Shown here: positions 41,247 to 49,528 of the stretch, one piece after another
Position numbering within the stretch: position 1 is the first letter of the stretch
Layout: every line of letters begins with the position of its first letter
The notes under the pieces: model-generated
Told to the model about the DNA's origin: nothing
What the model saw: only the letters and a program-made list of their open reading frames with translations
The model's database searches: none
DNA from: Candidatus Microbacterium colombiense
GTDB lineage: Bacteria > Actinomycetota > Actinomycetes > Actinomycetales > Microbacteriaceae
Assembly (NCBI GenBank): GCA_029203165.1
Contig: CP119308.1
Location: 2,728,001-2,792,000 of the forward strand
Direction of reading: 5' to 3'
Length of the DNA: 64,000 nt
Made by a program: the position numbers and the translations under genes

Positions 41247-42473
41247 TCAGTGCTCGAGCAGCAGGTCCGCCGTGCGGGGCGTGAGCACCGAGTCCAGGAC
41301 CACGCACGCGGCACCCACGGCGCCGACATCGTCACCCACGACCGTGCCGTCGACGGGAAGCGTGCGTACCGCGCGCGTGGCACTGAGTCGCTCGAGCCGC
41401 AGCGGGATCTCCTGCAGGTACACGGGCGCGACCCGCGACCAGAAGGGCCCGCCCAGTACCACCCGGTCGACATCGAGCATGTTCGTGAGCACCGCGACGA
41501 GCACCGACATGTTCGCAGCCGCCTGCCGCAGCACACGCTCGGCAGCCGGTTCCCCGGCCGCGGCGCGCGTGCACAGCTCTGAGAACCGCGCATCCACCGC
41601 CTCGGCATCCGTCGCCTCGCGGTCATCGGCGAAGACCCCGGCCCGCTCCGCCTGCTCCACGATGGCCTGCGGCGTGCAGACGACCTCGACGCAACCGCGG
41701 AGACCACACAGGCACGCGGGGCCGTCAGGGTCGACGATGATGTGCCCGACTTCTCCGAGGTTGCGCGTGCTGCCGCGGATGACGTCTCCGTCACGGGCGA
41801 CCGCAGCTCCGATCCCCGTTCCCAGATAGATCAGCACGAACGAATCGTCGGGCGGGCCGTGCCGCGTCCAGAGCTCCCCGACAGCGGCGGCCGTGGTGTC
41901 CTTCTCGAGCGTCACGGGAAGACCGGTCGCCTCGGCCAGCACATCACGGAGCGGCACACGGTGCCAGCCGAGCAGTTTCGGCGGGTCGATCACCGTGCCC
42001 TTCTCCGCGTCCAGAGGACCGGGAGCCGCCACGCCCACACCGGCGATCAGCGCGCGGTCCACACCCGCGGCGTCGATGAGCGCACCGACGGTGGTCCCCA
42101 TCGCGTCGACGATGTGGCGGGGATCCTTCGCCGGCGTCCGTACGGTGATGCGTCGGACGATCGCGCCCGTGAGATCGAGCAGGACGAAGGTCATCACGGC
42201 CGGGTCGAGGTGCACGCCCACCGAGTAGCGACTCTCGGCGATCAACCGCAGGGTGACGCGCGGCTTGCCCGGGCCGTTGATGGTGCGTCCGGCCTCGGCG
42301 ATGAGACCGTCTCCGAGGAGCCGCCGGGTGATGTTCGTGACGGTCTGGGCTGACAGCCCGGTGGCCTCGACGAGCTCGGTCCGGCTCAGCCCCGTTCCGG
42401 ACTGGCGGATGGCTTCGAGGATCACGGATTGATTGAAATCACCCATCCGAGGCAGGTTGGTCCCGCGGCGCAT
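41247..42473 (-). CDS. ROK family transcriptional regulator
   Basis: A 408-residue regulator: N-terminal winged helix (LEAIRQSGTGLSRTELVEATGLSAQTVTNI), then a sugar-kinase-like ROK domain with GVGVAAPGPLD, YLGTGIGAAVARDG and the zinc-binding CLCGLRGCVE. The start at 42473 has AGGA 8 nt before it; an ATG six bases earlier is too close to that site. Located immediately upstream of the alpha-mannosidase, so it likely senses mannose or a mannoside and represses that gene. Confidence 0.9.
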   Translation of the reverse strand: MRRGTNLPRMGDFNQSVILEAIRQSGTGLSRTELVEATGLSAQTVTNITRRLLGDGLIAEAGRTINGPGKPRVTLRLIAESRYSVGVHLDPAVMTFVLLDLTGAIVRRITVRTPAKDPRHIVDAMGTTVGALIDAAGVDRALIAGVGVAAPGPLDAEKGTVIDPPKLLGWHRVPLRDVLAEATGLPVTLEKDTTAAAVGELWTRHGPPDDSFVLIYLGTGIGAAVARDGDVIRGSTRNLGEVGHIIVDPDGPACLCGLRGCVEVVCTPQAIVEQAERAGVFADDREATDAEAVDARFSELCTRAAAGEPAAERVLRQAAANMSVLVAVLTNMLDVDRVVLGGPFWSRVAPVYLQEIPLRLERLSATRAVRTLPVDGTVVGDDVGAVGAACVVLDSVLTPRTADLLLEH

Positions 42474-42654
42474 TCCCATCGTCCTATAATCCCTCATCCG
42501 GCCCGAAACGTGTCCCCCAAAATACCTACAGACAACCTTTGTTCGACCGAGCAGACTAATGGAGACGCTTCGCGTTCGGCTGTTCTCTCTATCCCAGGGT
42601 AGATAGACGGAGAACGGCCACCAGCGGTCAGTTTTCGGGTAACTGCACCGCAAT

Positions 42655-42688
42655 GGCGAGGGGTGGGCGGCTTCGCCGCCCCTCGCCC
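42655..42688 (-). terminator. terminator of the kinase operon
   Basis: GGCGAGGGG...GCGGC pairs with GCCGCCCCTCGCC around a TTC loop, with a 3-nt bulge, just beyond the end of the gene at 42755. No T-run. Confidence 0.6.
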
Positions 42689-42754
42689 ACTCTGCATCCT
42701 CGACTCCGACCTCCTCCCCCGGCCGGAGCCGAGGAGGAGAGCGCGGTTCCGGTG

Positions 42755-43777
42755 TCAGCTCACAGCCGCGTCGCGCGGGATCTCATGCCACAGGTCGACG
42801 GCGTCATCGTCACGCGATGATCCGGAACTGGCGCGTCCGACGACCGTGACGGCGACGCGCGGGTCGTTCGACGACCGGATGATCAGTCGCCCCGCCTGTG
42901 CCTCCGTCAGCACGACGGCGAGCTCATCCCTGATCATCGCGCGGCGCTCCTCATCGATACCGTCGAGACCGCCCTCGTCGAACACCGTCACGATCACACC
43001 TCGACGACGGGCATCCTCGATCGCGTCGCGTACCGCGTCGTTGAGCAGATCCGCGCCGCGCAGCTCATCACGCAGCCGCCCTTCGGCGAGCCTCGCCGCC
43101 AACCGCTCCTCGGTGGTCAGGTCGCCGCGCGAGGCGACGACCCGGCTGAGCACCGGGCCGGCCACGGCGAGCGCGAACTGCGTGCGCACACGGCGTTCGC
43201 GCTGCCGCACGAGCTGGGTGGCGTGCCAGGCGGAGACCGCCTGCTGGATCTCGGCCAAGCGCGCAGTGTCGCGGATCGCCTTGTCCCAGAAGAGGACGAG
43301 CAGTTGCGCCACGACGACCCACATGATCGATCCCACGAGCCCGAGGCTCAGGGCCACACCGAACCCGAGGTAGCCGGCCGAGGTCGCCACGAGCACCAGC
43401 ACCGTCAACCACCCGATGAGGAAACGGCGACGGACCACGCAGACGATGCCGAACAGCCCGAGCGCACCGATGTACCAGGTGGCGAACGGCGCCGTGCGCG
43501 CCGACTCGTCCAGTGAGATCGTCACCAGCGGCGGGATGACGAGGCAGGCGACGAGCGACAGCACCGCCGTCCACAACGGCATCCGCACCGACGTCGCGGA
43601 GTCCCAGAGGATCGCGACGTTGACCACGACCAGGTAGATCGCGATCGCCAGGATCATCAGCACAGGCGCCGTCGGTTGCACGGTCCACCAGATGGAACGC
43701 GCCACGAAATAGAGCGCGAAGCCGACGGCGAGCGACGTGGCGACGCTGCGGACGGTCCGGTTCATGAACGCTCCCAT
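42755..43777 (-). CDS. Membrane protein, kinase-partner type (no ATPase motifs)
   Basis: A 340-residue protein with about six membrane helices (15-170), a linker helix (IRDTARLAEIQQAVSAWHA) and a soluble part ending in a strand-rich domain (ARRRGVIVTVFDEGG, AGRLIIRSSNDPRVAVTVVG). No phospho-acceptor His or nucleotide motifs. Same architecture as the protein at 9135-10118, again the last gene after a NarL-type kinase (16-nt overlap). Probably an accessory or sensing partner; function unproven. Confidence 0.65.
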   Translation of the reverse strand: MGAFMNRTVRSVATSLAVGFALYFVARSIWWTVQPTAPVLMILAIAIYLVVVNVAILWDSATSVRMPLWTAVLSLVACLVIPPLVTISLDESARTAPFATWYIGALGLFGIVCVVRRRFLIGWLTVLVLVATSAGYLGFGVALSLGLVGSIMWVVVAQLLVLFWDKAIRDTARLAEIQQAVSAWHATQLVRQRERRVRTQFALAVAGPVLSRVVASRGDLTTEERLAARLAEGRLRDELRGADLLNDAVRDAIEDARRRGVIVTVFDEGGLDGIDEERRAMIRDELAVVLTEAQAGRLIIRSSNDPRVAVTVVGRASSGSSRDDDAVDLWHEIPRDAAVS

Positions 43778-44991
43778 CCGAGTGTGACGGTTGTTCCCTG
43801 TGCACCGGAGACGATGTCGGCCGTACCGGCGACGCCTGCCATGCGCGCGAAGATCGATGCGCGGATGCCGAGGCGGTCCTCACCGATCGCATCGATGTCG
43901 AAGCCGCTCCCGGTGTCGGAGATCGTCACCGAGATTCCCTCATCGCCGCTCCCGACCGCGACGATGTGCATGCCTCGGCCCTGCGCGTGTCCGACCGAGT
44001 TGCGGATCGCCTGCCGCGCCGCGAGCACCAGAGCCCGGGCGACACGACCGGGGATCAGCCCGACTCCCCCGCGCTCCTCGACGATGGCGTCGGCTCCGAA
44101 CTCGGAGAGCGCCCGGCGCAGCTCGATCACGATCTGCGAGATCCCGACCGGTTCGTCGCTGCCCTCCTGCGCGACCGCGGCCTCGGTGTTGGCGAGACGG
44201 GTGAGGGCCTCGCGTCCCATCGCGACAGCGAGCTCGCGTGCGCGCTCGCTCTCGGCACGCTCCGCCGCGATCAGAGCGGCCAGGACGCTGTCATGCATGA
44301 GCGCCGACATGGCGATCCGCTCCTCCTCCGCGGCGGCCGCGGCTGCGGCGGAGGCGTAGGAGGCGACGGCGCGCCCACGCGCATCGTCGACCCCGGCGGC
44401 GACCGAACGGAACATCCACCCGAGCGCGACGATGACGACGCCGAGGATCAGCGTGAACGAGACGTCGAAAGCGGTCGTGATCCAGAAGTCCCGCGAGAAG
44501 CTGCCCTGCACCAGGCGCACGTAGCCGTAGATGAACGGGAGTCCGGCGGCCCAGGTGATCTGCAGACGGATGGGGAACGCGAGCATCGCGGCGACGACGC
44601 AGACGTTCACGAGGAAGAAGATCCACGGTTGATCGCCGGCGACGCCCGGCGCGACGACGATCGGCCACGCGGCGAGCGCGAGCACGTACGACACGGCGAA
44701 CACCCCGGCGGCGATGCGCACTCCGCGCCCCAGCACACACGCCACCAGCATGCCGGCGAGCGGGAGGAAGACGACGATCACGACGATCAGATGCGGGACG
44801 TCTCCCCGCGAGAACGACCCGAGCGCGGAGAGGAAGGCCTGCGCCCCCAGAGTCGCCGACCCGATCGCGACCACTGTCGCGAGGATGCGCTCCATGCGTT
44901 TGCCGGTGAAGCGCTCGAATTCGGTCTCCGCGGTGCCGGGAGAGGGGATCTTGCTCCAGGCTTCGCGGATGTCGAGAGCGTCAGTGGCCAC
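43762..44991 (-). CDS. NarL-type sensor histidine kinase
   Basis: A 409-residue protein: cytoplasmic N-terminus, six membrane helices (about 35-200), a coiled coil (ASAAAAAAEEERIAMSAL), phospho-acceptor His in ALMHDSVLAAL, N box AARQAIRNSVGHA, G1 SDTGSGFD, and TTVTLGW at the end. It follows the response-regulator gene with an 11-nt overlap, making a complete two-component pair. The stimulus is unknown; the many helices suggest a membrane or envelope signal. Confidence 0.9.
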   Translation of the reverse strand: MATDALDIREAWSKIPSPGTAETEFERFTGKRMERILATVVAIGSATLGAQAFLSALGSFSRGDVPHLIVVIVVFLPLAGMLVACVLGRGVRIAAGVFAVSYVLALAAWPIVVAPGVAGDQPWIFFLVNVCVVAAMLAFPIRLQITWAAGLPFIYGYVRLVQGSFSRDFWITTAFDVSFTLILGVVIVALGWMFRSVAAGVDDARGRAVASYASAAAAAAAEEERIAMSALMHDSVLAALIAAERAESERARELAVAMGREALTRLANTEAAVAQEGSDEPVGISQIVIELRRALSEFGADAIVEERGGVGLIPGRVARALVLAARQAIRNSVGHAQGRGMHIVAVGSGDEGISVTISDTGSGFDIDAIGEDRLGIRASIFARMAGVAGTADIVSGAQGTTVTLGWERS

Positions 44992-45640
44992 TCGGCTCCC
45001 CGTCCGACTCGACGATCCCGTCTTCCATCGCGCGGCGGAGCAGATCCACCTTGGTGGGCGCGGGACGCCCGACCTCGACGTACTTCACGCGGATGCGCGT
45101 GATGTTCTCCTTCGCCGTGGAGTAGGCGACTCCGAGTCGTTCGGCCACAGCCTTGAGCGGGAGGCCCGTCGCATACAGACGCAGCACCTCTCGCTCCCGT
45201 GTCGACAGTTGGGCGTCGCTGAAGTCGCGGTCTCCGTCGACGGCGCTCGCCCACTCGACGTTGTTCAGGGCCTCACCGTGGGCAACCGTGCGGATGGCAT
45301 CGAGCACGTCGTCGAGTGCTGACGACTTGCTCACGACACCGGCGGCGCCCGCGGACAGCGCCTCTCGCACCGCGGCCGGGCGGTCGGCGACGCTGTGGAT
45401 GACCACGCTCGCTCCGTCGGCCAGGAGCGAGGTGACGTTCTCGGTGACGGTGGTGCCGTCGCCCAGCGTGATGTCGAGGACCACGACGTCTGCCGGCGCC
45501 CCACCGGATGCGGCGCGCCACTCGAGATACGAGACAACCGTGCTACCGGAGAAGACGACGGTCTGCGAGTCCCGCGCGCACGCGGCCTCCAGGCCGAGGC
45601 GAACGGACTCGTGATCATCGATGAGGGCGACCGTGCTCAT
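44981..45640 (-). CDS. LuxR/NarL-family response regulator
   Basis: A 219-residue protein. Receiver domain 1-120 with acidic pocket DDHES, phospho-acceptor Asp in VVVLDITLGDG and Lys in VVSKSSA; a GerE-type helix-turn-helix at about 145-205 (LSTREREVLRLYATGLPLKAVAERLGVAYSTAKENI in two overlapping parts). First gene of the operon; the leaderless start is set by a -10 box. Confidence 0.93.
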   Translation of the reverse strand: MSTVALIDDHESVRLGLEAACARDSQTVVFSGSTVVSYLEWRAASGGAPADVVVLDITLGDGTTVTENVTSLLADGASVVIHSVADRPAAVREALSAGAAGVVSKSSALDDVLDAIRTVAHGEALNNVEWASAVDGDRDFSDAQLSTREREVLRLYATGLPLKAVAERLGVAYSTAKENITRIRVKYVEVGRPAPTKVDLLRRAMEDGIVESDGEPSGH

Positions 45641-45646
45641 CCACCC

Positions 45647-45652
45647 AGCCTA
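45647..45652 (-). promoter_or_regulatory. -10 box of a leaderless promoter (two-component operon)
   Basis: On the minus strand TAGGCT, 6 nt, then the ATG at 45640. Confidence 0.45.
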
Positions 45653-45693
45653 GTGAGTCGACGGCGTCACGCGGAGGAGCCCGTCGAGCGGCG

Positions 45694-46929
45694 TCACCGG
45701 GTGAGCAGAGCGACGACCTCGAAGTGGTGCGAGTGCGGGAACAGGTCGAACGCGCGCAGCGTCGAGACGTTCCATCCCAGGCCCCGGAACGTACCGAGGT
45801 CGCGGGCGAGTGCGACGGGATCGCACGCGACGTAGGCGATGGCCTCCGGCGAGAGCGCGTGCACTCCTTCGACGACCGCTCGCCCTGCACCCGCGCGTGG
45901 CGGATCGAGCACGACCGCCCCGGCTCCGGTGCGACCGGACGCGCCCTGGAGGAAGCGGTCGACCCTCGCCGTCACGGCGGTCGCATTCAGCGGCGCCAGG
46001 TTCGCGAGTGCGTGCTGGGTGGCGCGTTTGCTCGACTCGACCGTCACGATGTCGGTGCCGCCGAGATCGGCGAGCGTCGCGGCGAAGAGTCCGACACCGC
46101 CGTACAGGTCGTAGTGGGTGGACTCGGGCGCGACGTGGCCGTCGAGCAGTCCGTAGACGGCTCCGTCCAGCACCGAGGCGGCACGCGGGTGGACCTGCCA
46201 GAAGCCGCCGACGTCGACCTGGAACCGGCGGTCCCCCACCTGCTCGAAGACGACCTCGGGCTCGGGCCGCCGACCACCGCGCTGCACCGGACGGGCGCCG
46301 TCCTCATGCCGGATGATGCGCACCTCCCCGTCGGAGGGCTCCACGAGATCGATACGGCCGGGCGCCCCACCTCGCAGGGTCCGTGCGGCTTCGGCGATGG
46401 CAGGACGGGCGATCGGATACGACGTCACGGGGACGACGTGGTGACTGCGTGCCGCGTAGGGACCCGCGTTGCCCGCATCGTCGACGTGCAGCGTGACCCG
46501 GGTGCGCCACCCCAGCCCATCGCCGGATTCGACCGCCTCGATCTCCGGGGCCTCCAGACCCTCGCCCGCGAATCGGTCGAAGGCTTCGGCGAGCACCTGA
46601 CGCTTCAACGCGCGCTGGTGGGTGAGGTCGATGTGTCCGAGGTCGGCCCCGCCCGGCCGCTCCGCCGGGTCGCGCGTGATGTCGGCCTCCGACCAGATGT
46701 GCGCTCGTCGGTGCGGTGAGGCGTCGAGCACCTCGATCGCCTCCGCACGCCAGAAGCTCCGGGAGTCCGCGGCGTCGTTCTGCGGGTCGATCAGACGGGC
46801 ACGCACCCGCTCTCCGGGGATGGCGTCGGACACGAACACGACGCGCCCCTCGTGGCGGGCGACGAAGGTGCCGCCGTGAGCGATGCCGGTGATGTCGAGG
46901 TCGAGGACGTCGGCGGGGGAAGAAGTCAT
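45694..46929 (-). CDS. TrmA/RlmD-family RNA (uracil-5-)methyltransferase
   Basis: A 411-residue SAM-dependent enzyme. A short TRAM-like domain (LDLDITGIAHGGTFVARHEGRVVFVSDAIPGERVRARL, residues 9-47) is followed by the methyltransferase fold with YDLYGGVGLFA, the catalytic-loop region VLDPPRAGAGRAVVE and VACDPVALARDL. It puts a methyl group on a uridine of tRNA or rRNA; which one is not clear. Its own leaderless -10 box (TATCCT, 46941-46936, 6 nt before the ATG) overlaps that of maf. Confidence 0.9.
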   Translation of the reverse strand: MTSSPADVLDLDITGIAHGGTFVARHEGRVVFVSDAIPGERVRARLIDPQNDAADSRSFWRAEAIEVLDASPHRRAHIWSEADITRDPAERPGGADLGHIDLTHQRALKRQVLAEAFDRFAGEGLEAPEIEAVESGDGLGWRTRVTLHVDDAGNAGPYAARSHHVVPVTSYPIARPAIAEAARTLRGGAPGRIDLVEPSDGEVRIIRHEDGARPVQRGGRRPEPEVVFEQVGDRRFQVDVGGFWQVHPRAASVLDGAVYGLLDGHVAPESTHYDLYGGVGLFAATLADLGGTDIVTVESSKRATQHALANLAPLNATAVTARVDRFLQGASGRTGAGAVVLDPPRAGAGRAVVEGVHALSPEAIAYVACDPVALARDLGTFRGLGWNVSTLRAFDLFPHSHHFEVVALLTR

Positions 46930-46935
46930 CCTTCG

Positions 46936-46945
46936 AGGATACGGT
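46936..46945. promoter_or_regulatory. overlapping divergent -10 boxes (maf and RNA methyltransferase)
   Basis: AGGATACGGT contains TACGGT for maf (7 nt before the ATG at 46953) and, on the other strand, TATCCT for the methyltransferase (6 nt before 46929). The two boxes share two base pairs. Confidence 0.5.
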
Positions 46946-46952
46946 GGTGCAC

Positions 46953-47609
46953 ATGCGCGTCTGCCTCGCCTCGACCTCTCCTGCCCGCTTGATGCTGCTG
47001 CGTCAGGCGGGGATCGAACCGCTCACGCTGTCGCCGGACGTCGACGAGGACGCCGTCGCCGCTGCCGCCGAGGCGGATCAGGGTGCAGCCCTGCCGCCCG
47101 CCGAGGTCGTGCTGCTGCTCGCCCGCGCGAAGGCCGCGGACGTCGCACGCCGTCTCGTCGCGGAGGACCCCACGTTCGACGGGATCGTGATCGGCGGCGA
47201 CTCGATGTTCGCCCTGGGCGGCCGGGTCTACGGGAAGCCGCACACCCCCGACGAGGCGACCAGGCGATGGAAAGAGATGCGCGGCGCGACCGGCGTGCTG
47301 CACTCGGGGCACTCGGTCTTCCGTCTCGCGCCCGGTCTCGCACCCCGAGAGGCGACCGCGACCGCGCAGGCGTCGGTGACCTTCGCCGACGACATCAGTG
47401 ATGCGGAGGTCGCGGCCTACGTCGCATCCGGCGAGCCGTTGCACGTCGCGGGTGCCTTCACGGTCGACAGCCTGGGCGGCGCGTTCATCACGCGGGTGGA
47501 GGGCGATCCCTCCACCGTCGTGGGGATGTCGCTCTCGACGATCCGCCGCCTCGCCGCCGAACTGGGCGTCACGTGGACCGATCTGTGGACCACGACGCAC
47601 GAGGCGTGA
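46953..47609 (+). CDS. maf: Maf-like nucleoside triphosphate pyrophosphatase
   Basis: A 218-residue Maf-fold protein. LASTSPARLMLLRQAGI is the family's start, with the acidic pair in VIGGDSMFALGG, KPHTPDEATRRW, and a C-terminal GGAFITRVEGDPSTVVGMSL block. Maf proteins hydrolyse dTTP, UTP and modified pyrimidine nucleotides and are linked to septum control. The gene lies next to the carboxylase alpha subunit as it does in many actinobacteria. Confidence 0.92.
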   Translation: MRVCLASTSPARLMLLRQAGIEPLTLSPDVDEDAVAAAAEADQGAALPPAEVVLLLARAKAADVARRLVAEDPTFDGIVIGGDSMFALGGRVYGKPHTPDEATRRWKEMRGATGVLHSGHSVFRLAPGLAPREATATAQASVTFADDISDAEVAAYVASGEPLHVAGAFTVDSLGGAFITRVEGDPSTVVGMSLSTIRRLAAELGVTWTDLWTTTHEA

Positions 47610-47682
47610 AGTCGTAGACTCTGCGCGACGTTTCGACGTCTTTCTTGTGGAGAGTCGTCAAGGCGATCCCTTGCCTTCTCGC

Positions 47683-47688
47683 TAGGCT
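47683..47688 (+). promoter_or_regulatory. -10 box of a leaderless promoter (carboxylase alpha)
   Basis: TAGGCT, 7 nt, then the ATG at 47696. Confidence 0.5.
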
Positions 47689-47695
47689 GGCAACC

Positions 47696-49462
47696 ATGCC
47701 TGCTATCGCCAAGGTGCTCATCGCCAACCGCGGCGAGATCGCCGTACGCATCATCCGTGCCGCTCGTGACTCCGGGATCGCCTCGGTCGCCGTCTACGCC
47801 GACCAGGACCGTGATGCACTGCACACGCGCCTCGCCGACGAGGCCTACGCCCTCAGCGGAGCCACCAGCGCCGAGACCTACCTCCAGATCGAGAAGATCC
47901 TCTCCGTCGCCCGTCGCGCCGGAGCCGACGCCGTTCACCCGGGATACGGCTTCCTCGCCGAGAACGCCGAGTTCGCCCGTGCCGTCATCGGTGCAGGAAT
48001 GATCTGGATCGGCCCGTCGCCGGATGCCATCGAAGCGCTGGGCGACAAGGTGACCGCCCGTCACGTCGCCGAGAAGGTGGGGGCGCCCCTTGCCCCGGGG
48101 ACCCCCGGTCCGGTCGAGACCGCCGACGAGGTCATCGCTTTCGCCAAGGAGTTCGGACTGCCGATCGCCATCAAGGCCGCCTACGGCGGCGGCGGTCGCG
48201 GACTCAAGGTGGCCCGTGAGTTGGATGAGGTCGCCGAGCTCTTCGAATCCGCCACGCGCGAGGCCGTCACCGCCTTCGGCCGCGGCGAGTGCTTCGTCGA
48301 GAAGTACCTCGACAAGCCGCGCCACGTCGAGACCCAGTGCCTGGCGGATGCCGAGGGCAACGTCGTCGTGATCTCGACGCGCGACTGCTCGCTGCAGCGC
48401 CGCCACCAGAAGCTGGTGGAAGAGGCCCCGGCCCCGTTCCTCACCTCGGAGCAGAACGAGCTCCTCTACAGCGCGTCCAAGGCCATCCTGAAGGAGGTCG
48501 GCTACGTCGGTGCCGGCACCTGCGAGTTCCTGATCGGCGCCGACGGCACCGTGTCGTTCCTCGAGGTGAACACGCGCCTCCAGGTCGAGCACCCGGTCTC
48601 CGAAGAGGTCACCGGCATCGACCTCGTGCGCGAGCAGTTCCGCATCGCCGCCGGCGGCACGATCGACTACACCGACCCGGAGCCCCAGGGGCATTCCATC
48701 GAGTTCCGCATCAACGGCGAGGACCCCGGTCGCGGATTCCTCCCCCAGCCCGGACCGGTGAACGTCTTCAAGACCTTCGGCGGGCCCGGCATCCGCCTCG
48801 ACTCGGGCGTCACCGCCGGCGATGCCGTGTCGGGCGCGTTCGACTCGTTGCTGGCCAAGATCATCGTGACCGGCAAGAGCCGCGAAGAGGCCCTGGAACG
48901 GTCGCGCCGCGCCCTCGACGAGTTCGAGGTCGCCGGGCTGCCCACCGTGCTCCCCTTCCACCGCAAGGTCGTGCGCGACCCCGCCTTCACGGCGGAAGAC
49001 GGCCGGTTCGGCATCTTCACCCGCTGGATCGAGACCGAGTTCGACAATGACATCCCCGCGTGGGACGGCGAGCTGGAGTCGCCCGCCGCTGCGGGAGGAC
49101 GCCACACGGTCGTCGTCGAGGTCGCGGGCAAGCGCCTCGAGGTCAATCTCCCGGATCGCGTCGCCGTCGCGGCAGGCACGGCAGGTCGACCGGCTGTGGT
49201 TCCCCCGTCGCGACGCAGCCACACGACCACGGCGAACGCCGGCGCATCGGGAGACGCCGTCAAGTCGCCCATGCAGGCCACGGTCGTCAAGATCGCCGTG
49301 GAAGACGGGCAGCAGGTCGTCAAGGGCGACCTCGTCGTCGTGCTCGAAGCCATGAAGATGGAGCAGCCGTTGCAGGCGCACAAGGACGGCGTCGTCGGGA
49401 ACATCAACGCGGCGGCGGGCACCACGGTCTCGGCCGGCCATCAGCTGCTCACGATCAGCTGA
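47696..49462 (+). CDS. Acyl-CoA carboxylase alpha subunit (biotin carboxylase plus biotin carrier)
   Basis: A 588-residue protein, like mycobacterial AccA3. N-terminal biotin carboxylase: KVLIANRGEIAVRIIRAARD, AVHPGYGFLAENAEFA, the ATP-grasp loop KAAYGGGGRGLKV, EVNTRLQVEHPVSEEVTGIDL. The C-terminal 75 residues are the carrier, with the biotinylated Lys in VLEAMKMEQPL. It carboxylates biotin with bicarbonate and ATP and hands the group to the beta subunit at 36237. Ends at a strong terminator. Confidence 0.97.
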   Translation: MPAIAKVLIANRGEIAVRIIRAARDSGIASVAVYADQDRDALHTRLADEAYALSGATSAETYLQIEKILSVARRAGADAVHPGYGFLAENAEFARAVIGAGMIWIGPSPDAIEALGDKVTARHVAEKVGAPLAPGTPGPVETADEVIAFAKEFGLPIAIKAAYGGGGRGLKVARELDEVAELFESATREAVTAFGRGECFVEKYLDKPRHVETQCLADAEGNVVVISTRDCSLQRRHQKLVEEAPAPFLTSEQNELLYSASKAILKEVGYVGAGTCEFLIGADGTVSFLEVNTRLQVEHPVSEEVTGIDLVREQFRIAAGGTIDYTDPEPQGHSIEFRINGEDPGRGFLPQPGPVNVFKTFGGPGIRLDSGVTAGDAVSGAFDSLLAKIIVTGKSREEALERSRRALDEFEVAGLPTVLPFHRKVVRDPAFTAEDGRFGIFTRWIETEFDNDIPAWDGELESPAAAGGRHTVVVEVAGKRLEVNLPDRVAVAAGTAGRPAVVPPSRRSHTTTANAGASGDAVKSPMQATVVKIAVEDGQQVVKGDLVVVLEAMKMEQPLQAHKDGVVGNINAAAGTTVSAGHQLLTIS

Positions 49463-49477
49463 TCCGCTCCCTCCACG

Positions 49478-49513
49478 ACGAAAGGCGCCCCACCGAGGTG
49501 GGGCGCCTTTCGT
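49478..49513. terminator. terminator, perfect 16-bp inverted repeat
   Basis: ACGAAAGGCGCCCCAC (49478-49493), loop CGAG, then the exact complement to 49513, between convergent genes; ends CTTTCGT on the plus strand. Confidence 0.85.
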
Positions 49514-49528
49514 GTTGCTCTGAGCGCG

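Noticed and set aside
47417..49441. 674-codon minus-strand frame
   Set aside because: Antisense to the carboxylase alpha subunit.
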